Origin: Diadophis punctatus similis
Taxonomy: Eukaryota; Chordata; Lepidosauria; Squamata; Dipsadidae
DNA: 64,000 bases
NCBI GenBank assembly: GCA_023053685.1
Contig: JALIGW010000001.1
Location: 162,170,047-162,234,046 of the forward strand
Reading direction: 5' to 3'
Under the pieces are notes generated by a model. That model saw only the letters and a program-made list of their open reading frames with translations. It was not told the DNA's origin and searched no databases. Made by a program: the position numbers and the translations under genes. Shown in pieces: positions 10,980 through 24,555 of this stretch (its first letter is position 1; the number at the start of each line of letters is the position of its first letter).

Positions 10980-13226
10980 AATAATGTTTGCACTGGAGTC
11001 TCAGATTATAATAACTAGGTGTTCTTTCTATTCTTTACTTTGACTGAACAGCAAATTATACAATTTTGACAGAAAGTGAAAACAAAGCTGTAAATAGTTG
11101 AAAACTTTCAAATCTTATTATTCTCATTCATTATCTTTCTCTAGAGCCTGTGGTGTTTACTAACTTAGTAACTTCTACTATTCAAGCTTGCTGAAGCCCA
11201 TTTCTCCAGTTCTGCGGGAGAATGCGAGGAGACAATGTATGAAACAGTTTCCTGCATTAGAAAGGGTTCCACCCATGGTGCAAAATCTGTTTTTCCAAGA
11301 CTTGCATTATATACTGCTTCTGAAAATTGCCCCAGAGTTTGGCCTTGGAAAATTCATACTGGGAAGGCAGAAACAGGACTCCGTGGCATGTAAACTACAT
11401 TATCCTAAACCATTCCATTGAAAACTTATTGGTTACTCTTGGAAGCTTTCATTTTAATTGTCAGAAGCATCTTAATTCATTTGGGCTTGAATAAACCAGT
11501 TGCAGATGTCGATTCTGTAAGCAAAACCATTTCTTGAAGATTTTTTGAAAATCCCTCTGAGGGAGCTCTTTCCTTCCAGCAATTGAAGTGCTCTTCATTT
11601 GTGCAAGACACCTGCTTTAAAGGAACAGGACTATCATGTTAAAGTACTTTTCTTGATATGATTGCAATGCAGGGGACTGATGGGCAAAAAGGACTGCTTG
11701 TCCAAAAGGGCATCTGGTTCTTGTCGGCATCGGAGGCACCCAGATGTTTTCAAAGCAGCCCCAGCACTGGGCCCTTTTGGAGCTGATCTCAGTCTCTGTT
11801 TGCCAAACTACACTTTCAAGAGGTGTCAGGTGTCGGGAAGACCTTCCAAATGCCAAAGCAAGCATTGGAAGAGGGTTTTTTTTAAAAAAAAAAAGTGGAA
11901 AAGACTGTGGGGAAAACTCCTTCTTGAAGAAAAAGGCAGTTGTTTCAGCTTGGCTGTTTCTTTTTAAAATAATTAGTTAAACAGTGTATAAAAACAGGTA
12001 CTGTAAGTCTGTTCTGTATTGCTTAGGGACTTGGCAGCCTTCCTCTCTTGTGTTAGTAAATTTTTTGTGAACTCCTAGTTCATAGGACAAGGGGAAGGAA
12101 TTGTATCACCATGACCTAAGGCAACCCAGCTTGTAAGGTAAACCATAATTTTTTAAACCAACATGACCTCTCTGTTAACTCTTTCACTCTACCCTTCGTA
12201 AAGAGTGAGTGAGAGAGGCCTGTTTACAAAACCACTGAAAAGAAGGGGGGAAACTACTTGACAAGTACTTCTTAAACTTTTTACTCCTGTCCAGCTTTCT
12301 TTCCAGTCATGCAAGCTTTCAATACAGCATTTACTTTAATGTTACTGCACTTTAATGCTTGCCTTTTCATGTAGTGATAAAACAGCTATTTTGAGAGAGC
12401 AGCTTGTATCTGGGTGGGGCAGAACAGAAGATTCTCTGTCCCCTCAAGAGTATAAAATTGTGTGTTTTATTGTAATAATTTAAGGTATATGTCTATTGAA
12501 TTGTAAAAGTGGTGGAGGAAAAAATAAAAAACTTGTTGGGGAAAAAAAGAGTAAACTTTTAAATAAAATGCTTCCCCCCCCCCCTTTTAAATAAGATCAT
12601 CCAAGCAGTTTTAAAGCATCTGGTAGTAGTGCAAATAGTGTGGTGCTAGGAGTAACAAAGAATAACATATGTTTGTTTGATTTATAAGCTGCTTCAATCA
12701 TGCAAATGTTTGGACATATGTCAAACTTAAGTCTTTCAGGAATAAGATAGTTGTACCAAGATACAGGAGGCCTAATGTGCATAAAAAGCTAGCTATCATT
12801 GTTGCTTAAGAAACAAATAGAGGGAAAGGAAATAGGAGCAAACTAAAGCTACACAACTGAGCAAAGCAACACTGAAAATAAAGAAAATGCCCCAGATGCT
12901 GTATTTTACCTTGCTAGCACCAGTCTTCCAAGAGATTTGAATGGAGAGCCTGAAGCCCAAGGCAAGACAAAAAAGTTGCTTACCCAATTCTTGCTACTCT
13001 CATGGCCTGCATGACTGAGGAACAAACCTCTGCCTCCCTTTTCCAAACTGCAACCCCTTTACAGTACTAGAAAAAGACAATGGGTTTGTAAAGTGATGGC
13101 CACAAGCTAGTCTACAGGGTTCCAAATACACTTATACCATTGCTGCACTAATAAAACTATTTACTATTCAAATAACCAACTTGCTCCAGCCAACTCTTCC
13201 AGTTGTTTCCACAAGGAGATTGTTTC
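10980..13226. other. Unannotated non-coding DNA
   Basis: No gene supported across about 2.2 kb. There are poly-A/poly-T runs near 11876-11890 and a C run near 12574-12584. Overlapping small ORFs at 11617-11980 lie on both strands and show no conserved motif. Confidence 0.4.
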
Positions 13227-13455
13227 TGCAACTTTATTTATTTGTTTGTTTATTTGTCAAACACGTATAAGATAACAAATAAATATAAACATGATTATGA
13301 ATACAGGATAAGGATACAAATAAATGGGGACAGTAGGACAGGGACGGTAGGCACATTGGTGCGCTTATGCACGCCCCTTACAGACGTCTTAGGAATGGGG
13401 TGAGGTCAACAGTAGACAGTCTAAGGTTAAAGTTATGGGGGTTTGGGGAAGCAAC
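13227..13455 (-). mobile_element. LINE 3' end, same family as 26095-26570
   Basis: TTATTTGTCAAACA, then GCGCTTATGCACGCCCCTTA and GGGGTGAGGTCAACAGTAGAC, are the inverse of the tail and C-terminal coding end at 26095-26570. Only the last 230 bases of the LINE are present, a typical 5'-truncated insertion. Confidence 0.7.
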
Positions 13456-15407
13456 CAAAGGAAAATGTGTTCATAATGTTTGGACCTGTTTCAGGCTAAA
13501 GTAGCAGAGGTAATGTATGGAAAGCAGGACCATTACCAGCATAGCCTTCTTCATCAGGGTCTTTTCTAGCAGGGGTTTGCAGATGAAAGTCCAAAAACTC
13601 AAGATAGCAATGGCAACAGCAGCAACCATGTGATTGAAGTCTCTCCCTATCTGAAAACAAAAACTCATCATGAATCATAGGGCATACAGAAGAAAGGAGA
13701 GACATCCTGCATTGACTTTGATGCACCCACAGATCGCAGATATCCTGGCCCCTGCCATGGTGAGAAACTCTGGAAGCAGGAATCTGTTATCAAGGACACA
13801 ATACAAGCAGCTGCAAGGTTTTGGAATTGGGCCCAATCGTGTGTGTATGTAAATGACTAATCAAAAGTAACTTTTAGTTTCCACACCAGTATACAGTACA
13901 GAGAAATGCTGTCTTTATCACAGCTGTTTTGTATACTGACTACCATGTATATACTCAACTGATTTAGCTGAATATTTCATATGAAAAAACTAAGACTGAC
14001 ACATGTACTTGCATATAAGTCCTTTGGACACAATTTATATGGAAGAGTGGCAGTCCTGCATCTGTAAATATATTTGTACTTTTTTAAATGTTTACAACTA
14101 GAATTAGATAAATTATTATTATTTATTAAATTAAATTTAAATTGTTAAATTTATTTGCACCTCATTTCACAGTGACTCTCAATCAAATAACATTACAATA
14201 AATCCTTGAAACCAATCTAGAATGAAACCAATCCACTGATACCTTTGGAGCCATAAATAAATCATTTGTATACTACTTTAGTATCTGTCCCCATTGCATT
14301 TGTATCTTGGTAAATTTCTGCAAAGCTCACCCTTAATCATATTTTTTCTGAAACTGGTGCAAAGTTTGCTTTTAGTTTGAAAACAGTCCTAAATATTAAC
14401 AACATTGCTCTTGAAATCTGTACTACATACAAACAGATCAGGCAGTGTATACGAAAACCTAATAGCTCTTACATTGTGGAGGAATAGAATCTGCATAACA
14501 GCCAAAGAGATTTCTCTGAATGAACTCAAACTCAACAGTAGCATTCAAATAAAAAAAAATCTTAGAATAAAAATAGATTTCTCTTGGAATCCCCCACTCA
14601 TCTGGATAGGATTAGAGAAACCCCTGCTTTGGAATGTGTGAGTGACAGGATGAAAAAGAATGAAGCTAGTTTACAACAGCAGAGGAAGTTCTTGCATTTA
14701 ATATACTGTAATACTGAAAATAATGGAAAGTGTTGAAGCTTGCTGACAACCGCAGGACTGAAATACTGTCATAGCAGTGACACCAGAAACAGCATTGGCC
14801 AAGGCTATAGTCCCCACCTCTGGAAGATGCTAGCTCTCTGGACACATTTCTATTGAATTTTAAGCAGGATATGGCACTGACACTGTTTTGATCACCATTA
14901 TGGATAAGCTAGGAGGAAACAGCTCAGAGGAATGGGACTTTATTAAGTGTCTTTAGTGTTTGTGAAGATTTTGATGTTTTCTTCCATCTTCTGCCAGACT
15001 TGACGACACAAGCTTATGGGAACAAAGTTTTTATATAAGACACCTAGACCAGAGCTCTGTCATATTCCACAGGATTATACATGAAACCACTGGATGAGGT
15101 CATTCAAAGCTTTGGAATCAAATGCCATCAATATGCTGGTTCTTTACCATCTACTGTAACTCCAAGAAAGTAGCTGAGAGCTTTGACCAAACTAAAATTA
15201 AATCCAGACAAGGCAGAGCTGCTGTTAGAGCTCTGGAAGTGAGCATTTTGGACAGAGTGGCTTTTTCACTGAAAAAGCAGACCCAGAGTCTGGAAGTTTA
15301 CTTGCTCTCCAACTGTCTCCAACCTCCCAGATTGTTTTGATAGTAAGATGGATCTTTATACAGTTACTTCTAATCTGTCAGTTATGACCATAGCAGTTCA
15401 TTGTTAT
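13456..15407. other. Unannotated non-coding DNA
   Basis: No gene supported. A minus-strand open segment (about 13500-13661) is preceded by a polypyrimidine-AG, but its reading frame is ambiguous (see rejected items). Confidence 0.4.
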
Positions 15408-15516
15408 ACATGAGGACCCAGACTGTTGGGGGCAATATGCTGACTTTGTAAACCACTTTGTGCTGTAAAGCATTATGAAGTCTTCTATAAGTCTAAGTGC
15501 TATTGCTATTGCTGTA
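15408..15516 (+). mobile_element. tRNA-derived squamate SINE, 3' half
   Basis: GAGGACCCAGACTGTTGGGG, then AATATGCTGACT, TAAACCACTT and the CTAAGTGCTATTGCTATTGC tail match the right half of the full SINE copies at 30453, 42691 and 50888. The tRNA-like head is missing. Confidence 0.75.
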
Positions 15517-15599
15517 CTCTGCTCGAGTCTCCTTGTCCTCTGTATTCTAAGTAGAATATTGTATTTTTGTAGTATGATCTCAGTCATGTTAACAGTGAA

Positions 15600-15975
15600 G
15601 CCAGCTCCACATTCTAGAGTTGGAAGGGATTTGTGGTAGTGTGTGTCTCTTGCTCAGTATAGGAAGCTGGCACCCAGCATATATCTGGTGAATGACTGCA
15701 CAGGCTCTGCTTGAATTCTTCCAGCAAAGAGGAGTCAGCCAGGGCAATCTGTTCCTTTGCCAAGCAGCATTAGGAAGTTTCCCCTCATATTTAACCAAAA
15801 TTGCCTTCACTTTGATTTGGAACCAATTGAGCCTAGTCCAATATGCTGAATCCATCTTTTATAGGATCCTTTAGATATTCTTGTTTAACTATAATGCTTC
15901 CCTTAATTTTCTCTTCTGTAAGATAAACATAGCCAGTTCTTTCAACTGTTGCCCATAGGACTCACTTTCAAGCAG
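15600..15975 (-). mobile_element. CR1 LINE 3' fragment, old and diverged
   Basis: On the plus strand, AGAGTTGGAAGGGATTTG, then GGAAGCTGGCACCCAGCATA, CTCTGCTTGAATTCTTCCAG, GGCAATCTGTTCC and CCAGTTCTTTCAACTGTT follow the order of the inverted CR1 3' coding end and untranslated region. Many substitutions and small gaps indicate an old copy. Confidence 0.7.
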
Positions 15976-16713
15976 AAGAAATTAGTTGGTGTCTACAGAA
16001 ATTCCCCAAAAGTAGTTGGGAGTCCTTTTCCTCCCCCCCCCCTTTGTGTGCATTTGTAACTAATTTTTCTGTGCATCCTGGGTAGTGTCTCAAGTATTCA
16101 GAATTGTTTATTTTCTCTGCAGATAGCTTTGCTGTATTGTCTTATTGCTGGTCTCAGTTTATTGTGAGTCAGTTACCTAATTCTGCATATCTGTCATATC
16201 ACTAATTATTCACATCCAAATTAGAACATCAAGCCTAATTGACTTAAACATATTTTATATGGGATTGACCTGATTGCAATGCTGAGAATCCTTAAGAAAG
16301 TTCAAGTGATGCAAGGTATTAGTGCAAGAATTTTTAGTAATGTCAGTGTTTAATTCTTGTATTTAAATTCTATTTATTTTCTGACATTGTGTTGGTTTTA
16401 TTTGATTCATTGGAAACATATCACAGCATCTGTGTTTTGAGGTAGAATGGAAGCATTTTAGGGTTTCTATAAATACATCAAATAAAACAAGACAAATAAA
16501 ACAATATGAATTAATGTAATGTTTTTCCTATGTAGCTGATTCCAGTCCTGTAGTTTCTGGGCTGCCATTGAGGTTTGGTAGAGGTCAGATTCTATGAATT
16601 AAACATTTTGTAAGTAGTCGTCAAACACCATGGAAAAGTTTATTTGTCTGGGCATTATATATTCAGAATCCATACTTATTCTAATCTGAGTGCCATTTGA
16701 GACCGAAATGGTA
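15976..16713. other. Unannotated non-coding DNA
   Basis: AT-rich, with a C run near 16033. No gene or repeat recognised. Confidence 0.4.
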
Positions 16714-16920
16714 TATTACCATATTTTTCGGAGTATAAGATGCACCGGAGTGTAAGACGCACCTAGATTTTAGAAGAGGAAAACAAGGAAAAAAGTATTC
16801 TGAACCAAATGGTATAGTAATATATTATTTAATAAAATACCAGTGTAGCAGAATACTTTTTACAACCATGTATACTTTTTACAACCATGTACACTTTTTA
16901 CAAACTTCAAACTTGACAGC

Positions 16921-17090
16921 TTTAAGACTTGTGGACTTCAACTCCCAGAATTCCTCCTCCAGTCATGCTAGCTCAGGAATGGGAGTTGAAGTCCACAAGT
17001 CTTAAACTTGCCAAGTTTGAAGACCCTTGCACCCCTAACCCAAGGGTCTTCAAACTTGACAGCTTTAAGACTAGTGGACTTCAACTCCCA
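16921..17090. repeat. Alternating palindromic repeats
   Basis: 16921-16947 and 16980-17006 are exact inverted copies of 27 bases (core GTGGACTTCAACTCCCA). 17064-17090 is a third, nearly identical copy in the first orientation. Between them, 17010-17028 and 17041-17058 form another inverted pair (CAAGTTTGAAGACCCTTG). RNA or single-stranded DNA from here could fold into competing hairpins. Confidence 0.85.
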
Positions 17091-17128
17091 GAATTCCTCC
17101 TCCAGTCATGTTAGATGGGGTAATTAGA

Positions 17129-17425
17129 AGGCAAAAACACCCCCATTTTTCGCTGTTTTTGGCCCATTTTTTGCTTGGTTTTTTTGCGAAAACAGGCCAT
17201 GCAGAGGGTTTGGGAAGCCTGCAGAGCACTCCTAGGGGGTGGGGGAAGGCAAAAACGCCCCCATTTTTGCAAAGAATTGCACATTTTTTGCTCATTTTTT
17301 TTTGCAAAAACAAGGCATGCAGAGGGTTTGGGAAGCCTGCAGAGCGCGCCTAGGGGGTGGGGGAAGGCAAAAACACCCACATTTTTTGCAAAAATGGCGG
17401 GGCTTTGGGAGGCCAAAAATGGCTG
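17129..17425. repeat. Minisatellite, period 118 bp, about 2.5 copies
   Basis: The words AGGCAAAAACACCCCC, GCATGCAGAGGGTTTGGGAA and CCTAGGGGGTGGGGGAAGGC recur with unit starts at 17129, 17247 and 17365. The mirrored ORFs on both strands here are repeat artefacts. Confidence 0.85.
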
Positions 17426-17509
17426 CATTCGGTGTATAAGACGCACCGACATTTCCACCCTCTTTTTGGGGGCAAAAAGGTGGGTCTTATACTCCAAAAA
17501 TAAGGTAAT

Positions 17510-18549
<1,040 letters not shown>

Positions 18550-21322
18550 GCACAATAAAAGTAAATAGAACAGTCCAAAGTAAACCTTAATCCTCGTATA
18601 AATAATTCCACATGTAATGAACTCACTAAATTCCAAGTAATCTTCATTGCCAAATAACTAAATTAGCAACCGTGTATGTCATTCTGATAATTTTATCTAC
18701 CAGCAGATCCTTTATATAAAAATTAATAACAACAACAACAACAACAGCAACAGCAACAACAACAGAATTAGTCTTGTCCAAACATTGAAATAATGCTCAT
18801 ATTGGATGAGAACATGTCCAACTTATTTAACCACCCCTATTTTGCAGGCATATTCTTTGGGAAATTGCTTGTAGAAGAGTGTCTCTGGCGATCTTTTAAG
18901 AATTGGTAAATCCTTGTAATTCAACAGAGGTCATTTTGGATTTCTACATATTCAGACTGCTGCTTAACAACCTTTTTGGCTTTTCTCAAACCAGAAAATA
19001 ACAACATTCTGGAGAAAGGCCATAGGAGAGCGATTTACTTGTGGTGTTTCTCCAGCAAGTAGATTTATACCTATCAGACATTATGAATGGAAGCAGTCCC
19101 CTTAAAATTGGATTAAGCCATAGCCAAGCAAATAAAACCGTTTGCCAGATCTTGGCTTCTGTTCTTAAAAGACTGGACTCTAATTTCAAGGTGCACTTGG
19201 GACACATCTAGATGTCAAGAGAAAGAACATAAAAGTCCTGATTATACCTCTTTGTAATGGTTAGAATTTTACAAAATGTAAAACTCTGCTCTACATAGAA
19301 TTGGTGTAACAATTTTGTTCCAGATTGAAGTTGTATGACTGATTTTGCAGCAAATAATTCAACTGCTGCAGGGATTAAATTCCCACCAAATGTATGGTGC
19401 AGTCTGCATTCTATTGAACTAAGACAGAGCCATCATTAAGTTGGAAAAGGCCACCACATTTATTACTTGATTTATAACCAGATGTGCTTTCTTATAATCT
19501 TGGAGAGAACCACCTTGGGTTACCAACAAAACAGTGGTACTATTTGCATAAAACACAATGGATTGTTATTTATTTGTTAATTTGGGGAAATATATGTCTA
19601 ACATTCTGTAAATATTTAATAGATGTATGTAAAAGCTGGACAAGAAAGATGCCAGGATATGCCTTGTTTCACCCCTTTGACAATTGTAATTAGGTGCCAT
19701 GCAAGCTGAGCTGCATTTACTATGGCAGATGGGTGCAGAAGCTTTTCATGGGTGCCTGTGGTGAGTAGCTTTCCAAGTCATTTGTAGAGCAGTGAAGTGA
19801 TTTCTCCCTCCATTCTGCCTAGTACTTCCGTGTAAGTTCATAATGCCTTTCTCTTCAACAGAACTGTGTGTTTCTATTCAGATATTGTATGGACATTAAG
19901 CTTGTCTCTCCTTTGTGGATTATGATCTTGTAGCATTCCAATAAAGTTGTGTTCCAATAATACTAAAAGTGATACCATTGGGACTCACACTCCCAAAAGT
20001 CTCCCTCATGACTCGTAGACAATCAGTCAGAGTAAACAGGATCTACTGGGAAAGGAAACAGATTGTAGATGTGGGGCGGGGACCCTCAAATGTTAATGGA
20101 AAAATGCCAGCAAAAGGTCTAAAATAAAATGGAGAAAAGTAGTAATGATGTAACAATTTTTAAAAAAATGCATTTAATGCATGCACATTTAATGGCATAC
20201 TATGTGTCAGGTGTGAAAAACCAGGTTCATAGAAGAAGGTTCAATAAACCTAATTTATTGCCAAAAGCTTAAGTTCAAGAATCTTTTCAACTAATGGTCA
20301 GCATGTGGTTAGAGTTAGAGTTAGATAAGGGTCAATGGCACTCAAGGAGAGTTGGACTTTGTTTGTGGCTACATAGGCGTTTTAGGCTGATCCCTAATTT
20401 CACGTCACCCGCAGGTTCTGCCATTCCTTGTCCTATATCACAACACTCTTCATTTTTAGCTCAGATAGACTTTCATGTCAATGTAGGAAAGAATGTCAGT
20501 GTTGGACCTCTGAGTGAGGAATGATGAACTAAACACATTTCTGAAAGAGTGGAGATGACAACCATGGCAACGACTAAAGAACGAATGTGTAGCTGAATTC
20601 CTTGGAATCTTTCTAGATAAGAAAAAATGGGAGAGTGTCCACATGTGCTCTGGACAGCTGAACCCTACAAAAATACCACAGGACAGCTGTGTCCCATGGA
20701 TTTGAATCCAGGAGATGAAGGGATCAAGCTATCATGCTCACAACTACTGTGAAGCTTTTTAAAGGACACTGGATTCACTCACTTCACTTTCTAGTCACTT
20801 TAGGAAATTGCCTATTTGCATCTGGTAATCTTATGACTATGAGAGATCTTTGGAATGAGAAATTTGAAAAGCCACCTGGTAAGTTTACATTCATTCTTGA
20901 AGAAAAGCAAAATGAACTACTAAGTTTCTTCTAAATTAAATGTAAAAGCACAGCACAGCCGTATTTGTTCCCATACAATGAAATGTGGGTACAGATACAT
21001 TTTTGTATCCTGCAGTATACATCTGTCATCACTGGTTATTTTTACCATCCATTTTTACTTGAACTTTATATTTTTCATAGACATATTTAAATGTATGTAT
21101 GAAAGAGGAAACCAACAGAAAAAAATGTGTGCTGGATGGATGTAGGAAGCTACTGTGCACAAAGAATGCATGCCAAAGAAAAAGAAAAAAAAAGAACTGA
21201 GATGAAGGAAATGTAGAGGAAGAGAACCAGAAAGGAAAAATGGACCACCCAAGAATGTATGATAGCTAGAAGGTATTTTGTGCTGAGAACCTCATCCTAG
21301 TAAGAATACTAAAAAAAAATAG
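18550..21322. other. Unannotated non-coding DNA
   Basis: No supported gene in about 2.8 kb. A CAA/CAG microsatellite lies at 18726-18768. Around 20205-20445 a stretch contains TTCAATAAACC and could be an LTR relic, but I found no target duplication. Confidence 0.4.
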
Positions 21323-21602
21323 TACCGTGTTTCCCTGAAAATAATACATCCCCCCAAAATAAGCCCTCCTCTGAAAATAAGCCCTCCCCGAAAATATTTA
21401 AACGCATGCACAGCCGGTCCCCGCCATTTCCTCTGGTTAGGGTTAGGGAGACAGAGCTGGAAATCAGGTAAGATGGCAAGAGGAGCCCCATCTTGCTCCA
21501 CACACACCCCAAAAATAAGACCTCCCCCAAAATAAGGCCAAACACTTATTTGGGGGTTCAAAAAAATATAAGATAGGGTCTTATTTTTGGGAAAACATGG
21601 CA
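21323..21602. mobile_element. TIR element (mariner-type MITE), second family
   Basis: The left end is TACCGTGTTTCCCTGAAAAT and the right end is the inverted TTATTTTTGGGAAAACATGG. Inside, CCCCAAAATAAG-type words repeat inward from both ends. This layout is familiar from TA-inserting MITEs in reptile DNA. There is no coding capacity. Confidence 0.75.
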
Positions 21603-21923
21603 AATGTTCATATAAGTTTGATACAGCATGACTCTTATTTTATTACTCCAACGAAAACTTTGACATTCCAAGTTCCATAGCCAAGGAGCAGAGTACTACT
21701 TTCCTCTAGCAATGCCTCTAAAAAAGGAGTGCAAGTTGTTGTTGTTGTGTTTGACCTTCTCCCCTTTAAGGCAGAATAAAACTGAGCGACAAGTGAACCA
21801 CTGGACAGAAGAAATACAGAAAACCTGTCGATACGTGATCTGTGAAAATGAAATATTGTATTGAAAAAAGTGGAGGCTATGTTGTTCTAAGGTGAAGTAA
21901 CTTGTGTGGTTTTTGGAGAAAAG

Positions 21924-21990
<67 letters not shown>

Positions 21991-23070
21991 CACGTGCATG
22001 TGCGCGCAACCAGAAGCCAGCTGAAGCTGGAGAGGCAAGGTCTCTCCCTTCCCCATGTGGATTCTGAAGCATATTAGGAAGCTCTGGGTCAATTCCAGAT
22101 GGATAATATGGCAACACTGCCAAGGCTACTTAACATGCTGCTTAGATACTATTGAAGAGCCCAGAAACCTCTGCTTATAAGAGACTTCTGGAAGCTGCCA
22201 TTTCAAGAAATTCATGTCCCTTGAGGCTGATGCCAAAATGCTAATCACCACCAGTGATTCAATGCTTGTAGTTCCCACTCTTGATTACTGCTGGCATGCA
22301 AACAGACTTTACATCAGCCCTACCTCAAAATTATGAACAGATGAGTAGATTACTTACTTGAACTGTAGTCAGTCATGACATCATTTTTGTACTGAAATCC
22401 CAGTGCTTGGCTCTCTATGTGTGTTTTTGCCTCTGCTTTAGAATTTGGCCAAGTGCTACCGGATTTACTCCCTCCATCTTACCTAACACACATTGCTTTT
22501 ACCAGCAGCCTCAGATTCTAAGCTTAGTCAGAGCCAATGCATTGATCATTCCAATATGCAGACTAAAAATGGCAAGTGCTAAGCTGTTTTGGCTCCTGAA
22601 AACCCACCCATCTTCATCCAGAGGAAGAGGGGGAAATGGGGGACAGGGGATCCTGTTACTCTTCCCGCTCCCACAAAAATATCCACAAATCATTTCTTTA
22701 AAGTGATGGCAACTTGGTATGTAATAAGGAGAGAGCTCTTTTTTTCTCTCTTCTAGACTGCTTCTACCATACCCCTACAGTATGTAGGGGATACACATAG
22801 AGAATAGATAACAGACAATAATGTATTTATTTTTGTAATTTAACTTTATACACTTTTACAGCGGAGGATTCTCCAAAGAAAACTCACAAAGTACATTAAA
22901 CTAAAAATATAAAAGATGTAATGAAATACTGTATCCTTTAAAAAATTCAATTGAAATATATGCAAACAGAAAATATAAAAGTCCAGCAATTGACAGTATA
23001 ATTGTTAAAGGAGGAAAGAAAAGCAGATTTCAAAAGAATGAAGGCGAATATACGTGTCCCAGGATAATGT
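21603..23070. other. Unannotated DNA with a (TG)n microsatellite
   Basis: A pure TG run fills 21926-21987. The rest shows no gene or recognised repeat. Confidence 0.5.
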
Positions 23071-23197
23071 TGCAGGATCCAATCTGGGTCAGTCACCAGG
23101 ACCAGAGATTTTGTTTTCTGGGCTTTCAGACTCATGCTTGAGCCCATCTTCAGGGGACTTCAGGCTAGAGAAAAGTTCCTTGAAGATGGGCTCCAGC

Positions 23198-23808
23198 CAG
23201 AGGTGGGTTTCAGCAGGTTCTGACCAGTTCTGGAGAACCGGTAGCGGAAATTTTGAGTGGTTTGAAGAACCGGTAAATACCACCTCTGACTGGCCCCGCC
23301 CCCATCTATTCTCTGCCTCCTGAGTCCCAGCTGATCGGGAGGAAATGGGGATTTTGCAGTAACCTTCCCCTGGAGTGGGGAGGGAATGGAGATTTTGCAG
23401 GATCCTTCCCAGAGGTGGGTTCCTGCCAGTTTGGACCGGTTCTATAGAACCAGTAGAGGGAATTTCCCCCTACTCGCTGAACTGGAAGCGATGGCTGGCT
23501 GGCCATGCCCCCGAACCAGCTTTCTTGGCGGTGCCATAGGCGCCGCCATCTTGTTTTTCACTTCTGTGCACGCACACAAGCTGTTTTTTGCTTCTGCGCA
23601 TGAGCAGAAGCTGAGTTTTCAGCACTGCACAAAGCGCACATGCCCACATGGCGCGGGAGGAACCAAACCAGCAGCGAGGTAAGTTAGAACCCACCCCTGA
23701 TCCTTCCCCTGCCATGCCCACCAAGTCACACCCACCAAGCCACACCACACCACGCCCATCAAGCCACGCCCACAGAACCAGTAGTAAAAAAATTAAATCC
23801 CACCACTG
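23198..23808. mobile_element. hAT-type MITE (outer), inserted in the foldback
   Basis: It starts CAGAGGTGGGTTTCAGCAGG and ends AAATCCCACCACTG, with perfect 8-bp duplications GCTCCAGC at 23190-23197 and 23809-23816. The interior carries GAACCGGTA words in both orientations and CACGCCCA repeats near the right end. No transposase. Confidence 0.85.
23410..23699. mobile_element. hAT-type MITE (inner), same family, nested
   Basis: It starts CAGAGGTGGGTTCCTGCC and ends AGAACCCACCCCTG, with perfect 8-bp duplications ATCCTTCC at 23402-23409 and 23700-23707. It interrupts the outer copy, so it is the younger insertion. Its middle holds inverted words (GCTTCTGCGCATGAGCAGAAGC). Confidence 0.85.
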
Positions 23809-23881
23809 GCTCCAGCATGAGTCCAAAAGCTCGGAAGACTAAACCTCTGGTCCTGGTGACCGACCCAGATTGGATCCTGCA

Positions 23882-24555
23882 GACTTCAAAAGCATTGGAT
23901 AGCCTCAGTAGCTAGAAGTCATTTTAAAGCCTCTGTTCATTAGACCCAGAAGTTATCTTCTAAGGATGAATTCCTATCATGGCTGAAAAGGCCTGCCTTT
24001 TGCATTCCACTCTGCTGAAGGTGAATAAACACAATCTCAGACCTAGAGTGGAGCATAAAGAATCCTTCAGATAACATTAGCCATAAGAATATAAACTCTT
24101 TAAAGTTTAGCATCAGCATCTCAAATCTGATCAATAAATAAAGTGGTAAAGTATCAGGTGGAAAAAGCTTCAAAGTGATATGATCTGACAAGCTATTTTG
24201 TTCTGGTATATTTTTGGACATTCTAAAAAGAATAAATTAAGCTGGTTGTATAATAAGCATTTTCCCCTCTCAAGATATTATTCATCTATAACAGAATTCA
24301 CAAATAATATAATTTTAAGTTCACCTCATTTATGTTTCTTACTAATAATTTAATACACTCTGTACCCTTCCATACCAATGTCAAAAACAATATAGTTAAA
24401 AGGAATAATAGTGATAATTTCATACATTTGATGTAGGTATTTATAATATCTATAACTGGTTTTCACTGTTATAAATAAACTCAAAGTGGAATTGTTTGTA
24501 TTATAGCTGCTTTCCAGAAGTTTAAACCAGCAGGGCTAGAGGCAAAGATTGCTAG
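23882..24555. other. Unannotated non-coding DNA
   Basis: No gene or recognised repeat. Confidence 0.4.

Larger units (their letters stand above)
16714..17509. mobile_element. Mariner-type MITE with palindromes and an internal minisatellite
   Basis: The left end is TACCATATTTTTCGGAGTAT and the right end is the inverted TTATACTCCAAAAATAAGGTA; the TA is duplicated at both sides. The element shares its terminal repeat with 28993-29928, 49664 onward and 53595-54213. No transposase is present. The left half holds a perfect 27-bp palindrome and the right half about 2.5 tandem units of 118 bp. Confidence 0.82.
23071..23881. mobile_element. Foldback element split by nested hAT elements
   Basis: The left arm (from TGCAGGATCCAATCTGGGTC) and the right arm (ending GACCCAGATTGGATCCTGCA) are inverted copies extending through CACCAGGACCAGAG. 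A second inner stem pairs AGACTCATGCTTGAGCCCAT with the region around GGGCTCCAGCATGAGTC. Without the inserted hAT DNA the foldback is about 190-200 bp. Its own target duplication is not clear. Confidence 0.75.

Noticed and set aside
13471..13726. Possible host exon on the minus strand after a TTTTTGTTTTCAG-like acceptor
   Set aside because: Two overlapping frames are open, one hydrophobic and one not, and neither resembles a protein I know. A lone acceptor-like word is too common in AT-rich DNA.
20205..20445. LTR-like stretch with TTCAATAAACC
   Set aside because: No matching flanking duplication and no second copy in the window.
21323..21602. Telomere-like GGTTAGGGTTAGGG at about 21436
   Set aside because: Only two units, inside a MITE; not an interstitial telomere array.
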